Of a DNA stretch of 64,000 nt, positions 11,901 through 24,640 are shown one piece after another (the stretch's first letter is position 1; each line of letters begins with the position of its first letter). Position numbers and translations under genes: made by a program. Under the pieces are notes generated by a model. That model was not told where the DNA came from and searched no databases. It saw only the letters and a list, made by a program, of their open reading frames with translations. The DNA comes from Glomus cerebriforme. Lineage: Eukaryota; Glomeromycota; Glomeromycetes; Glomerales; Glomeraceae. The stretch spans positions 45,466-109,465 of the forward strand of contig QKYT01000144.1 of the NCBI GenBank assembly GCA_003550305.1. The letters run 5' to 3'.

Positions 11901-12216
11901 TTCAATATGCAAATCAACTGGTTCTGGTGAAAAAATGATTGCCAAAGATCATGCTGATTATGAACGAAGAGCAATCGAGCTTGCCAGGTCAGTAAGATAT
12001 AATTACTGGCAACCCAATTTCCCACATTTTATGCCACCGCAAGTTCATCGAAGTGGTTTTGGAGAACTTATCGAATTAAGGAAAAAACTATTTCTCAATC
12101 GCGATAGTATGAGGCTTTTCGATACTCAAAGAATTGTAGCAAATCTGGAAAAAGGTTACGCTATGGCTTGGGAATTATGGGTAACAGATAATGAAAAGAA
12201 CATCAAGGTACTATGA
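8902..12216 (+). CDS. UDP-GlcNAc:protein O-GlcNAc transferase (OGT, GT41)
   Basis: Transfers GlcNAc from UDP-GlcNAc to Ser/Thr of nuclear and cytosolic proteins. Exons are 8902-11457 and 11575-12216, joined in phase 0 (donor GTGAGT, acceptor TTTTTAG), giving 1,065 aa; human OGT is about 1,046 aa. The N-terminal half carries TPR-like helical pairs, clearest at residues about 20-56, 100-125, 298-340 and 361-400, ending in QALNSVCDW, which matches the end of the OGT TPR array. The catalytic part starts near residue 615 with KIGYVSFD, HPLAHLMQS (the conserved HPxxHL histidines) and QDGIHILINLNGYTAG. It continues with NFNQLYK, whose lysine is the last codon of exon 1, and HTTACDILWSGTP, the UDP-binding region. 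An acidic insert (DPEEDDDN) lies in the variable intervening domain near residue 770. The start is the first ATG of the open frame. OGT is not universal in fungi. Confidence 0.93.
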
Positions 12217-13354
12217 AAAATAGTAAACTGGAAGATTAATTAATGGCTCAGTTTAGTTTAATTGATAGATTGCAAAGAAATTTATTTAATTCCCTTTATA
12301 AGAACTCCCTTTTGGATAGATATATAGTTGTATAACAAAAGGTATTATTCAAATCTGCATTATTCCATAACAAAACTTCAAAAATATATATATATTTCTT
12401 TTTTCTCTTTAGTAATAAAAAATTTTCGATGATCCTATAATTTATAGGATTTGTAAATACAAAATCTTAAAAAATTATTTAATCTACAAAGAAATTTTTT
12501 TATTAATATTGTAGTGAGATAGAAATCATCACAAACGTTTTTTTTTTCAAAAATTAACTGCATTTTTCATTATATTCCTACGAATATCATTAGATTCAGC
12601 GTAAAATTTTTTTTCTATAATTTAAAGATCAATGTAATTTCCCTTTTTTTTTTTTTTTTTACTTTTCAATAAATTCTTTTGATTACTGCAGATTTATTGG
12701 GGCACGTGACATATATTTCGAAATGAGTCCTACACTCACCTAATTTTTTTTTTTTAATTTTACTTGTTCATAAAATAAAGTAGTGTTACACGAAAATAAG
12801 AATTTTTATGGAAGCTAAGACAATTTTGAAATTTGTTTACAAGAAAAAATTATTAAGTGTGTTCTATTTAATATACTATATGTTGTGCGATTTATAACTA
12901 ACTATAACAGTACTAAAATAATGTGGAACTTCTTTCGTGAATGGTTACGTTTTTTTATTTTCCTTGGATGGATTGAACGCCCAAAAAAACTGCAGCTGAT
13001 TTCTTTGATCACATTGTTTTCTTTTAAAAATCATATTTTTTCACCTGTCAAATTGCGACTAAAAAAAATGGTACTCAAACCCGCAGTTTTAATATAATTC
13101 TAGAAATTAAATTATTTATTAGTATTTAGTAACCATCCCCACAGAAAGGTGTACGAGTGTCACCTGACCCTTGACTACTTTTCTCAGATATTTTTTTTCA
13201 CTTCCTGCTTGCTGTAAACAAAAAAAATCTATTACTAGGACGATTAATTAAAAAATATATACATATAATTAAAAAAACTTTACAGTATATGAATGGGAAT
13301 TTTGAGCAAAATATTTAAGATAAAAATAATCACATAAGTTTCAGATTTGCACCA
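12217..13354. other. Intergenic region between OGT and CLASP genes
   Basis: About 1.1 kb of AT-rich spacer with long T-runs (12606-12670). A CACGTGAC motif sits at 12703-12710, some 650 bp before the CLASP start. The short frame at 12885-13097 has no family feature. No gene seen. Confidence 0.6.
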
Positions 13355-16300
13355 ATGACAGAAGCTGTCGATAAGGTGCTTCTCGCATTAAAGGGGAATA
13401 GTATGTCCTTATTATTTATTTATTTATTTATTTATGATATTGAGTGTTTTTATTTTAACTTACCTGTCGCAAAAAAACTGATAATAAATATTTTCTTACA
13501 TATTTTCATTATTGGATATTACATTAAAAAAAATAATTTTATATATATAAGACACGGAAAAAAAAATTGAAGCGATTTCAACTTTAGAAGATGAATTATT
13601 AGAGGAAACTCCGTTAGAGGTTAGTAAATTATTAGATATTGATTTCAAATCATGAATTTGGGATCAATTAAATTAACCAAAAATGGAAATAGGAGGTTTT
13701 TGTAATTTGGGAGTGAAATATTAATTATTTCGATTCTTTTCGCTGCTAATAATCAAAATCATCAATTGCTAATTATAATTTTTTTTTTATATTATTTAGC
13801 CACAAGAAATTAATCAGCTTGTACCAGCTTTGAGAGATGCTCTCAAAGGCTCTCAACAACAAGTTTCATTTGCAGCACTGATTTGCCTAAACCCATTAGT
13901 ATCTTTAATATCAGAAACACATCCTACATTTCTTAAGAATGTTGTTATAGCTTTTGCAGCGGCAGTAATAGATAAGTTAGGAGATAATAGAGACAAAGCA
14001 AGAGATGCAGCATCAAATGTTTTATTGACTATGTGGGAATCAGCTACGAAGAATGGTGGTAATGCAATCACAGGACCATTAGCGACTATAATTAAAGAAA
14101 CAGCTTATGGACATAAACAGTGGAGAGTTCGCGAACAGGTGAATATTTAAATATTATTATTTTTAATATTTTAACAATTAACAAACAAATTAAAATTTTT
14201 TTACGAATCTATTATAATCATAATTTCAGATTTTACAATGGATAGTTACATGTACTAGGAGGATTCCAGATTTTTCTATAAAACAATGGGTACCACATAT
14301 GGTAAAATTATTGGAAGACCCTCATGAGCAAGTGAGAGAAACTGCAAAAGACAGAATAGTTTTACTTTTCAGGTGAGATGATTATTAGGTTGACTTTTAT
14401 TTTTAATTAAGTAAAGTTTAAGTTTAATAATATGCATTTTATATTTACAGTGGTGCAGCAGTACATGCCAAATCAGATCTTAAACGTGAGCTTGAGAAAC
14501 AATCGGTTCGTCCTGCAATAGTAGAATATATTTCATCAAAATTATCAACCACTGATACAAATGACGTAGATGTTTATCCTGATAATGTGACAGAACCTAC
14601 CGAGGAAGATTATATGAGCGGTGGTACTCAGAATGAGGAAATATCAAAACCTATAGAATATGTTACTAGACCCCCTAGTTCTGCTGATAGTGAAATTGGA
14701 GTAATACACGTAAGTAAAATATCACATTTAACCTCGTTAATCACACATTATTCAACGATCGTTCTTATTTAGGTTGAAAGTGCAAGAGAACTGGAAAAAG
14801 AGTTTCAAAACTTATTGGCACCGTTCTCAGGAAAAGAATCCGAACAAAATTGGTTAATTCGGGAGAGAGGGATTAATAAACTGAGATCTTTGACAAGGGG
14901 AGAAGCATCACAATATCCAGATGTATTTGTAAATGGGTTGAAATTACTTATGGATGGAATTCTCACATCAGTACGTTGAATATTTATAATTTTTTTTTTA
15001 ATCACACCTTTACGTGAGATAAACTTAATTTACTTTTATTACATTTCAACTTGTGGGGGGTGAATAACGAATGTTAGCTTGCGAGTTTACGTACAACACT
15101 CACATTAGCTACAAGTGGATTAATTAAAGATTTAGCATCACACCTTAAAACGGCGATTGACCCCTTTGCTGATAATTTACTTGCAAGTTTAATAAAAATG
15201 GTTAGCTCAACAAAAAAAATGGTGGCAAATGCTGCCGCCAACTCGGCAAACTCATTATTACAACATTGTTCATATCATGCTAGACTTGTAACTCAAGTTT
15301 GGCATGCAATGGAAGAAAAGAATACACAATTACGAACTTATGCTATCGGGTTTGTGAAAACAGTCATTCAAGCACATGTTGATCGAAAGGACGCAATGGA
15401 ACGATCCGGTGGTGTAGAATCACTAGAAAAATGTGTTCGAAAGGGCTTAACTGATGCTGCACCTAAAGTAAGGGAAGGATGTCGTGAAGTGTTTTGGACA
15501 TTTTATGAAGTCTGGCCAGATAGAGGCGAAAAGTATGTCAATTTTGTTACAACGCATTTTTATTATAGTTTGAACAAAAGTTTAATCTGGCTAAAATACG
15601 TGTAGGATTTTGAAAAATTTGGAACCTGCGGTAAAAAAAAAGTTGGAACGCGATCGATCGAGAAATTTTTCAATGACTCCCTCATCAACTTCACCAATAA
15701 CGACATCCTCACCTCCAAGACGATCAACTACACCTGCTCCAAGAAATCGTGCTAGATCTTCAAGCATGAGTAAATCAAGACGACTTAGTATTCCACAACC
15801 AGATAATATTGCTAGTGATAATCACTCAATGCCTAATGATTCACCAAAAACCGTAAAAGAATCTTCGAAGCTTATGAAACCACCAGTAACTCCATTACGT
15901 TCGAAATCACCTGCACCACCCTCGATGAGAAGTAAATCCACGAACAATCTTTCGGCAGCCAATAACACACCTTCAAAATCTAATAAGCCTACAAGTTCAC
16001 AAACCAAAAAAGGTTCACCACAAACACAAAATATACAACCTAGAGAACTTACAGTTATTGAACAATTAGAACATAGTGACTGGAATATTCGAATCGAAGG
16101 ATTATTCAATGTGGCGCAATCAGTAGTACAAAGATCATTAGCATCGTCTCCAGCTAATGATTTCAAAAAATCAGATGAAGAATTGGGTCCAGTACTACTT
16201 AATATGTTGAATGATCCAACTCCTAAAGTTATTGAGAATTTTCTGGATCCCAGTGTTATTCCTGAATTAGCAAGGGTTATTCGTCTTGAAAATTTAATAC

Positions 16301-19300
16301 CACGACTTTTGTTACTTGTTAATGATGATAGTAAATCAGAACAATCAATTATACATCAAAATCTTTTCCCTGGAGTGAAAAATGCTATTGGAAGCGATTA
16401 TGCTCTTGCAGGTTTAAATAAATGTTTATCATTATTAGTTCCTGGAGCAACACAGAAAAAGTCCGCATTTACGTTGCCACAAAAACGTAAAATTTTGAAT
16501 GGAATTCTATTGTGGATAAATGAATTAATTGAACCAAAATTAACAATGGTTGAAAATGATCAAGAACTTACTGGATATTTAGGGGATCCAGATAAATATA
16601 AACTCCTTACCAGCCGACTTATTCCATTAGTAACTAATACCAAAGAAACATCAGAAAATTACCAACCTCTCAGTCAATTGCTGATAAATTTACATAAACT
16701 AAATCCCGATGCATTTGAAACGATCTTATTTACTTTCGATCACAAAGTAGTAGATTTAGTAGGTAATATGGTTGGATGGGAAGAAGAATTAGATGAAGCT
16801 GAGGAAGAAGTTTTAGCCGAGGAACAGGCAAGACTTATGGAGGAACAAGAACGAGAATGGGAGCAACAGCAGTTAGAAAGGCGTATGTACGAAGAGAAAG
16901 TTATTGCAGATCGGAAAGAGCAATTAGAAAGGCAACAACGTGAGAGAGAACTGAAAAAACAACGCGAACGTGAAGCACAAATACAACGTGAACGTGAATT
17001 ACAGGAACAACGTGAACGTGAAATACAGTTGCAAAAAGAACGAGAATTGCAACAACAACGTGAACGTGAAATGCAGCAACAGCGGTTGCGTGAATTACAG
17101 TTGCAGAGACAAGAGCTCGAAATACAAAAACAAAAGGAGCGAGAGGTACAAAAACAACGTGAACTTGAATTGCAGCAACAGCGCGAATTGGAATTGCAAC
17201 AGCAACAACGTGAATATGAATTGCAGCAATTAGAACTTCAAAAACAACGAGAATTTGAGCTTCAGCAGCAACGGGAATTTGAGCTTCAGCAACAACGAGA
17301 ATTTGAGCTTCAACAACAACGTGAGCTTGAAATTCAGCAGCAACGTGAAGCAGAATTACAACAACAGCGCGAAATTGAATTGCAGCAACAACGTGAATAT
17401 GAATTACGTGAGCGTGAATACGAAAGAGAAATGCAATCACATTTATATACCCAAAGACCACCTCCATTACAACTTCAAACCGCCCGGAAAAATAATATCA
17501 AAGACAATATTAATGATTGGGTGGAAAATCAAAGAGCGCCACTTTTAATGCAAAGAGGAGATGACTTACGAAATTCTAAAGAAAAAGAGATTTCAAAGGA
17601 ACAAGAATGGGCACGAAGAAACCGACCAAAGACAGCTGAACCTCAATGGCCTGATTCACGTGCAAGAGATATTGATAGGACAAGAAGGACAAAAACTCCA
17701 ACAAGAGAAGATGAATATGAAAGGCGAATGTATAGAGACAGTGGTAATTGGGATGAAAGGGAAAGATTTATGTTCAGAGATACTGATATATATGAAAAAG
17801 ATGATAGATATGAACTAGGTGAGAGGGGTAGACGGCCAGCAAAGGATGAAAGGAGCCAAATGTTAAGAGAAAAAACCCCTCATAAGGAAAATAGTTGGAA
17901 TGAAAGAGACAAACGTAAAGAGTACGAATACGATGAGAGGGAAAAGAGAGTACCCAGAGAATTACGGGAATATGAGTTAGATGGTAGAAATCAACGAAAT
18001 TTGAGAGATTCACGCGAAGAGGAGTGGGATGGAAGAGATAGGCGTCCTTTCCTTAGAGGTTCTAATCAAAGCGATTCAGATGAAAGATTAAATGGAAAAC
18101 GTTCGCTTAAAAGCTCAAAATCCACTGAATGGGATAATAAAATTATTGAACGACCTATACCGAGAGAGCGGGATCTGAGAGAGAATGATTGGGATGAAGT
18201 TAGCAGTCGATCTTCCGGAAGAGAAAGAGATGTAAGAGATGATTGGGAAGAAAGAAGTGTTCGATCATTACCTAGAGACTTGAGAGAAAATGATTGGGAT
18301 GAGAAGTCAAGTCAACCATCTCCAAGAAGAGATCATGAATGGGACGATAGAACGAGTAGACTTCGACCAAGAGAATCAAGGGAGAGTTTAGAAGGTAAAA
18401 ATACTAGGCCATCACCTAGATTTTCCAGAGATAATGATTGGGATGAAAGAAACATAAAGGCATCGCCAAGAGACCCACGTAGAAATGATTGGGATGAAAG
18501 AAATGTTTATCGTGATAATGGATATCCAAATAACAAGACACCAGAAAGGATCAATAAAGGTAGACACAGGTCAAGAGATAGTGATCGGACTGAAAATACT
18601 GATAGGCCAAGTGAAGGTCATGAGGAAGATGAAGATACTATAAGCGAATTTGATTTAAATCAATCTGAGAAGTCAAATACCAAAGAAAGAGACCATATGA
18701 ACCATAGTAGTAAACCGGTAGGTCGTGTTGTATCCCTACCGCCATTACCACATGATTTAGGATATCAAGAGTTTGATGATAAAGATCCCGAGCTAGCAAA
18801 TCTTAAAGACCTTGTAGAAAAATTGGATATGGAAGAAGATAATATACATGAGGTAAAGCAATTTATAATTTTTACTCATTTTATTGCGAATTTAATATTT
18901 ATTGTTAAGAGATTAATTCATATTAGGAAAATGTTCCTGAAAACTTTGTTGACATGACAATAAGTCGACCAACAAGTATTTACATCACTGAAGATACATG
19001 GGCTCAACTAGCAAATACATTAAATGGTAATGTAAATCCATTCTATTTGAATCCTGAAGAACGGTTCAAAAACGATAATAACGGAACAGATGCAAAGTTA
19101 GCACCACTAGCACCAATACAAGAAGATGAAATAGCTGAGCCGACGCATGTTGAAGAAAATTCCGAAGCCCTTGATGACGAGTCACTTCAGATAACGCTTC
19201 CCCCCACTTCTCCAATAATTGGTTCTGACAATACATTAACTCTATCATCTGAAACGTCAAATATGTTAGAAACAGTAGAAAAAATAGAAACAGTTATGGA

Positions 19301-20717
19301 AGAATCTTCAGGGGCAATATTACAAAACTTACAAAATACGGATTCAGAAATAATAGAAGAAACTTCGATGGCTGATAGACCAGTTATTTCTCCGAAAAAT
19401 ACTGTATCTATTCCAGAAGAACAATCGTCTACCAATATGCCTATAAGCAATATTCATGCAGTGGTTGAACCATCACCTGCATCGCCAGCTTCTTCTGTGG
19501 ATAGTGGTAGTTCAATATCTGGTGCACGGGACAGAGCTTTAAGAAGAGCTCAACGTTAGTATAAATTCTTTTTCTTATTCATAAATTAATTACATTAATA
19601 AACCGACAATCTTTTCATCATATATTGGTTTGACAGGCTTCAATTCCGCATCATCTCTTCCTGGTGCTGCTCAAGAGAGACGTTTATTGCTTGCGACATT
19701 ATTAGCTCGCTTACATGATCACAATACCGACGCCCACTTATTTCGTAAACTTATTGTAATATCTAAAGAAACACCATCATCAAATAAAAAATTGGCAGAG
19801 GATATATGGGAAAATGGAGATAGATTTATCGAATTAATTAACGCATTAATGGGTTTCTTGAGTGATTTAGAACTGGTATTTTAATTATTGATTTATCTTG
19901 GTTTGCAGTTATTTTACGATATTTATTCATTTTAATTCCTTTAGCAAAATAACGAATTAAAGGAGGGAGCAGTAATTCTGCTTGGGCAATTGATTAATAA
20001 TCAATCGGATTATACCAGGGGTCAAGAAAGAGATATATTACGTGTATTATTAGAATGTCGGACTGATCCAGCGGTATAGTATTTTTATTTGAAGTATAAA
20101 TAATAGTTGTGATAATTTTTAATAGTATGTTTGTTTTTTTTTCTTTGCAGGTATGCGGACAGGCCGACGATATTTTAGACAATTATATTCAAATAGTAGA
20201 TGCTAATGTTGGGCTATACGCATTAATTGATATAATGGAATCAAGCCTTTTTAATACATTTGGAAGTTCGCCATTACCGGGTAGTAACTCTCCACAATTA
20301 GGTTCAAAGACGAGCATGAAAGGATCTGCTTTTGTAGTTTTATCAAAATTGGTAAAAAGATTCGATAAGAAATCATTGGAAAGACAAGTTGGAAGTATTG
20401 TACCGTTAGCTATTAAAGTAGGTTTGATTTATAAATGTTTTATTTTAAATTTTTAAATTTTTTCCGTAATATTCAAAGTTTGGTTCAAATTTATTTTTAT
20501 ACTATAGGGATTCAGTGATCCAAAACCTGAAATTCGAAAATCAGTAGTTGATGCACTTGTTGCAATTTATTCAGTAATTGGAGATGACACTACATTATTC
20601 CAGTATCTTGGTAGTTTAAATGCGGCCCAACAAAACCTCCTAAACTATTATTTTGATAAAAATCGAAAACAGCAAAGAACCACATCATCACCTAGTGGAC
20701 GAGGAGTCCGCGTATAA
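13355..20717 (+). CDS. CLASP-family microtubule plus-end regulator (13 exons)
   Basis: CLASPs bind tubulin through TOG domains, suppress catastrophe and promote rescue at the cortex, spindle and kinetochores. Exons: 13355-13400, 13552-13619, 13800-14138, 14230-14372, 14451-14709, 14773-14970, 15078-15532, 15606-18852, 18927-19554, 19637-19875, 19945-20073, 20151-20417, 20508-20717. All phases agree and give 6,228 nt (2,075 aa), much longer than animal CLASPs (about 1,500 aa). Layout: TOG1-like HEAT repeats at about 1-235. A CLASP_N/TOG2 domain follows at about 325-520, with KVREGCREVFWTFYEVWP. A Ser/Pro/Arg-rich basic linker spans about 520-645, the type that binds microtubules or EB1. Further helical repeats lie at 650-885. 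A Q/E/R coiled coil runs from about 895 to 1115. An Arg/Asp-rich region with repeated NDWDE spans about 1260-1475. An acidic Ser/Thr linker precedes the C-terminal TOG (about 1800-2060), which ends like CLASPs with LFQYLGSLNAAQQNLLNYYF. The first ATG in frame is used. Confidence 0.92.
16780..17440 (+). repeat. Q/E/R coding repeat in the CLASP coiled coil
   Basis: Within exon 8 about 220 codons encode short units such as RELELQQQ, REFELQQQ and REYELQ, with a period near 7-8 residues, matching a long continuous heptad coiled coil. At DNA level it is an imperfect repeat of CAACAACGTGAA-like units, which also creates long spurious frames on both strands. Confidence 0.85.
17885..18520 (+). repeat. 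NDWDE-type coding repeats in CLASP
   Basis: About 210 codons with at least six copies of an acidic-tryptophan core (NDWDE, DDWEE, HEWDD), each followed by an Arg/Ser/Pro stretch such as RSLPRD or KASPRDPR. Spacing is about 20-25 residues. Low-complexity, Arg- and Asp-rich, probably disordered. I know of no equivalent in animal or yeast CLASPs. Confidence 0.8.
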
Positions 20718-21550
20718 CAATAATCTTTTTTTTTAAAAGAAAAAATCATGAATAAAATAAAAAAAAAAAAAATTTAGTTATATTATATATAATTTATTAT
20801 TTAAAAATTTTTTAGTTAAATTACTATTTAAAAAAGTGGAGTAACCTGAGAAATGTATTTTAAATAAGACATGTACCAATATTTTCACATGTATTTCAAT
20901 TTTATTGGAACATCATTTTAATAGATATAGCACAGCATAGCTCTAATTATTTATTTATTACTTTATTACTTAGAAAATTTCAGAATATTCAAACAATTAA
21001 TATAAAATGCTTTATAAGTAAACTTTTTTCTTATTAATTAATCACTTTTGGTATTATAAATATAAAAGCATCACTGAAATGACGCAGCACCCACAACAAA
21101 AAGCCTAGTACTAAATTTCCCCTGTTAATTCAAAAGCGGAAAAGGTTGTACCACTATAAATAAGGATAATAATTATCTGCACAATTTTTTTTTTTTATCT
21201 TTTATCAAACGTACTGGGTATAAAAAAAAATTGAATATATTAATATTGTTAAAGATTCATTTTGTTCATTTTGTTCATTTTGCTTTGAAGTTTTTGAATT
21301 TCGAAAGATATTATCACGAATCGATTAGATATTGGAACTGAAAGTTTTTATTATTTATTATTTCTGTCTGTTCTTATCTAGCCAATAAATTAAATATCGA
21401 TTGTACGACGTAACTTTAATGACCATCAATGAACGAAAATTTTTTTTTAAATCAGATTTGTAATGGCGTGAGAATTTGATAAATTATAAAACCAGTACAG
21501 AAATCCCCCAACCAAACCCACTTTTTTTAAAAAAAAAAAAACAATTAATA
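20718..21550. other. Intergenic region upstream of the aldolase gene
   Basis: AT-rich spacer of about 830 bp. It starts with the CLASP 3' end (T-run/A-run at 20727-20774) and ends with a T-tract/A-tract (21522-21541) about 10 bp before the aldolase ATG. TTTTGTTCATTTTGTTCATT is a short direct repetition near 21260-21280. No gene seen. Confidence 0.6.
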
Positions 21551-22721
21551 ATGGGTTGTAAAGAACTTGGTATTCCAACTGGTGTTATCACCGGAGAAAA
21601 TGTTCGTAAATTATTAAAATATGCTAGTGAACAAGGTTTCGCTATTCCAGCAGTGAATTGTACTTCTAGTTCAACAGTTAATGCAGCTTTGGAAGCTGCT
21701 CGTGATATCAAGGCACCACTTATTATTCAGATTTCTCAAGGTGGTTCGGCTTTTTACGCTGGTAAAGGACTAAGTAACGAAGGACAACGTGCTAGTATTG
21801 TTGGGGCTGTTTCCGCCGCCCATCACATTAGACAAGTTGCAAAGGACTATGGAATGTAAGTATGCGAAATTAATTTTAACATAAACCGTTTTTTTTTGTG
21901 ATTCACAGAAATCAAACTAATAAATATGTTTTCGATACAACCATAGCCCAGTCATTATTCATTCTGATCATTGTGCAAAGAAACTTTTACCTTGGTTTGA
22001 CGGAATGCTAGAAGCTGATGAAGAATATTTTAAAATTCATAAGGAACCACTTTTTAGTTCTCATATGTTGGATCTTTCAGAAGAACCAAAAGACGAGAAT
22101 ATTGCAACTTGTAAAAAATATCTTGAACGTATGTCAAAAATCAATTTATTATTAGAAATGGAAATCGGTATTACAGGAGGAGAAGAAGATGGTGTTGATA
22201 ATACGGGAGTTGATAATGCAGCATTATATACACAACCTGAAGATATTTGGGATGTTTATCGTGAATTAAGTCAGGTTTCCGATTTGTTTACTATTGCCGC
22301 TGCATTCGGTAACGTTCATGGAGTTTATAAACCCGGAAATGTTAAACTTTCTCCTATTTTACTTAAAAAACATCAAGATCACGTCAAACAAAAACTCAAT
22401 AGTAAATCTGATAAACCTGTTTGGTTCGTTTTCCATGGTGGTAGTGGTTCTGTTAAGGACGAAATTAAAGAAGCTGTTAGTTATGGTGTTATCAAAATGA
22501 ACGTTGATACTGATACTCAATGGGCTTATTGGGAAGGTATTAAAAATTATTACGAAGGTAAAAAAGATTATCTTCAATCTCAAGTTGGTAATCCTGAAGG
22601 TGAAGATAAGCCAAACAAAAAATATTATGATCCTCGTGTTTTTATTCGTGAAGCTGAGAAAACTATGATTAAACGTGTTCAAGAAGCTTGTCGTGATTTG
22701 GGAAATGTTGATCGTTTGTAA
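21551..22721 (+). CDS. FBA1: Fructose-bisphosphate aldolase, class II (zinc-dependent)
   Basis: Cleaves fructose 1,6-bisphosphate to dihydroxyacetone phosphate and glyceraldehyde 3-phosphate in cytosolic glycolysis and gluconeogenesis. Exons are 21551-21855 and 21947-22721 (donor GTAAGT, acceptor CATAG), giving 359 aa, the same length as yeast Fba1. The intron splits the Ile codon just before PVIIHSDHCAKK, which contains the zinc and catalytic residues of class II enzymes. Other family blocks are AIPAVNCTSSST, LLEMEIGITGGEEDG, GNVHGVYKPGNVKLSP, FHGGSGS and VIKMNVDTDTQWAYW. Codons are richer in C and G than in neighbouring genes, which suggests high expression. The frame starts at an ATG right after an A-run, with no competing upstream ATG in frame. 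Confidence 0.97.
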
Positions 22722-24240
22722 TCACTAAATTAATAAGGACCATAATTGAATCATTATTAAATTAAGAAATAGTTTAACTTTTTTTTGTTCTTATTTTGCT
22801 TAGTTTTACAAAGATTTTGTTGCTTTGCTTAGAAGGGAATACTAATAAAATCATTTAACAATTTTATAAAATAAAAAGTGTTATTGTAATGAGTTGCTTT
22901 TTTTTCAAAAATTTATTACTTGAACTAAATTCCCGCATTTAGTATTTACTACTGTACAAAATACTTTTAAAAATCCACCACAGCTAGACGCAAAATAGAA
23001 ATTCCTCATTATTTACTGACAAATCAATATTATGAGCGGAATATAATACCAGTAATTATATTTTATCATTAATTCTTTTACTTTATTTTTACTTTGTTGA
23101 TTATGTGTTCGGCTAATGAACTCAATAAAAAATCTCCGAAGTTTCCAAGAATAATAACAGTTAATATAACTTGTATAAATTTATGACAAATATATATGAA
23201 TGTCCATGAACCCAACTTTGTTAATTTAAATTAAAAGGTTCTTTTAACTTACCTATTTCATTATAACATCCCATTTAATCATTCAACATTAATTTCCTCA
23301 AGGGCTTTCGGTCTTTAAAAGCCGCAATTCATTCCATGTAAGTAATATGTCTCATGTTCTTTATTACAATGTTTCGAGCTCACATTAGGATTACAGTCAT
23401 CCACCCAATTGATGAAAGTTGTACGGAGGTTTAAGCCCTGCTTTTTGCAGATAAAGAATATGGGACCAGTTGTAAATAGTAATGACTATTGAGGTTATAT
23501 GTTGCGAATACATTTCTACAATCGCGGCTGTAAGTTTTTCTCGAAGGGTTGATAATCTCACAGGCGAATATAATTGGCGAATAAAATACAGGACCGTGTT
23601 GATTACGCAATAAAGAACTCGCATCTGTAATTCGATCTTCTGGACTTCTGGTCAGTCATAATCACATGATATGGCGCAACAAAAAAAAATAGAGATATCT
23701 TCCACCAATTAATATGAGTTATTAATTATTTAATAACTATGGCATTTAAATTCTTATTATTAACTATATTTAAATTCAAGGAGCAGTTACAGCACTGTAT
23801 TTATTCCCTCCTCCCTTGAACAATCACTACTGTACAATTAATCTTAAACATTTGTAAAAATTAATTAGCAAAGATAAATTCATTCAGTAATCACATTATT
23901 ACATAATAATAAAATATGTATTTATATCAGGATATTTAAGAATCAAAAGAAAATTTGCATTTTATCACGTGGGATAATAACTAGAAATGTATCATTTTCG
24001 ATATCTGCAGTTTCTTAGTTTTTCTCTACTTCTAATATGTAAAATTTTTCAGAGGCTTTTCTCATAATTACTTTCAGTTTAATTCATTTGTTTTGCAATT
24101 GCTTTTCTAATTTTCTTAATTCATTAATTTCACTCTTCAAATCTTTTAATTCATCTTTCAATTCATTTATTTATATATATACCAAATATGGTATAATTTT
24201 TACATTTAATTATCTAAGATAATAGTTTACATTATTTCAA
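22722..24240. other. Intergenic region downstream of aldolase
   Basis: AT-rich spacer of about 1.5 kb. A minus-strand stretch at 23397-23640 is open in two frames and somewhat less AT-rich, but I recognise no family. An ATCACGTGGG motif lies at 23964. From about 24100 the sequence merges into a Tc1/mariner relic. Confidence 0.5.
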
Positions 24241-24640
24241 AGATGCTCAATTGGATTTAGATCTGAAAATTGAAATAACCAATTGAATAATTGAATATTA
24301 TTATTTTCAAACCATTTCAAAATATATTTTGCAATATATTTTGGATTATTATCCTATTAAAAAATTATATTTGAGTGATTTAAATTGTAAAATTCTAATA
24401 TATTTAAGAGATCTTTATCAAAAATTCTTTGATACAATTCAGTATCAAAACTTCTATTAATCTTACATAAGTATTCTACTCTAAAAAAAGTGAAACATCT
24501 CATATAAAAATACTTCCATTTTTAAACTTAATTATAGACTTTATTAAAAGTTTTTTCAGATTTTTTCTAGCAATAAACATGGTTGTCTAATCCAAAAATC
24601 TGAAATTTTGATTCATTAGATCATATAATTTTATTTCAGT
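24241..24640 (-). pseudogene. Decayed Tc1/mariner transposase
   Basis: Read on the minus strand this is the C-terminal half of a Tc1-family DDE transposase. It shows SNESKFQIFG (first catalytic-Asp region), then DTELYQRIFDKDLL, then DNNPKYIAKYILKWFENNN, then QFSDLNPIEHL (DLNPIE with the final acidic catalytic residue). Stops interrupt it at positions where relatives have Trp, consistent with TGG to TGA/TAG changes. No inverted repeats could be assigned. It is a dead copy. Confidence 0.75.

Noticed and set aside
16901..17467. 188-codon minus-strand open frame rich in Val, His and Ala
   Set aside because: It is the antisense of the repetitive CLASP coiled-coil coding sequence. The repeat period keeps all frames open; no independent signals.
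16970..17548. Two plus-strand frames rich in Asn, Ser and Lys
   Set aside because: Shifted readings of the same CLASP repeat exon.
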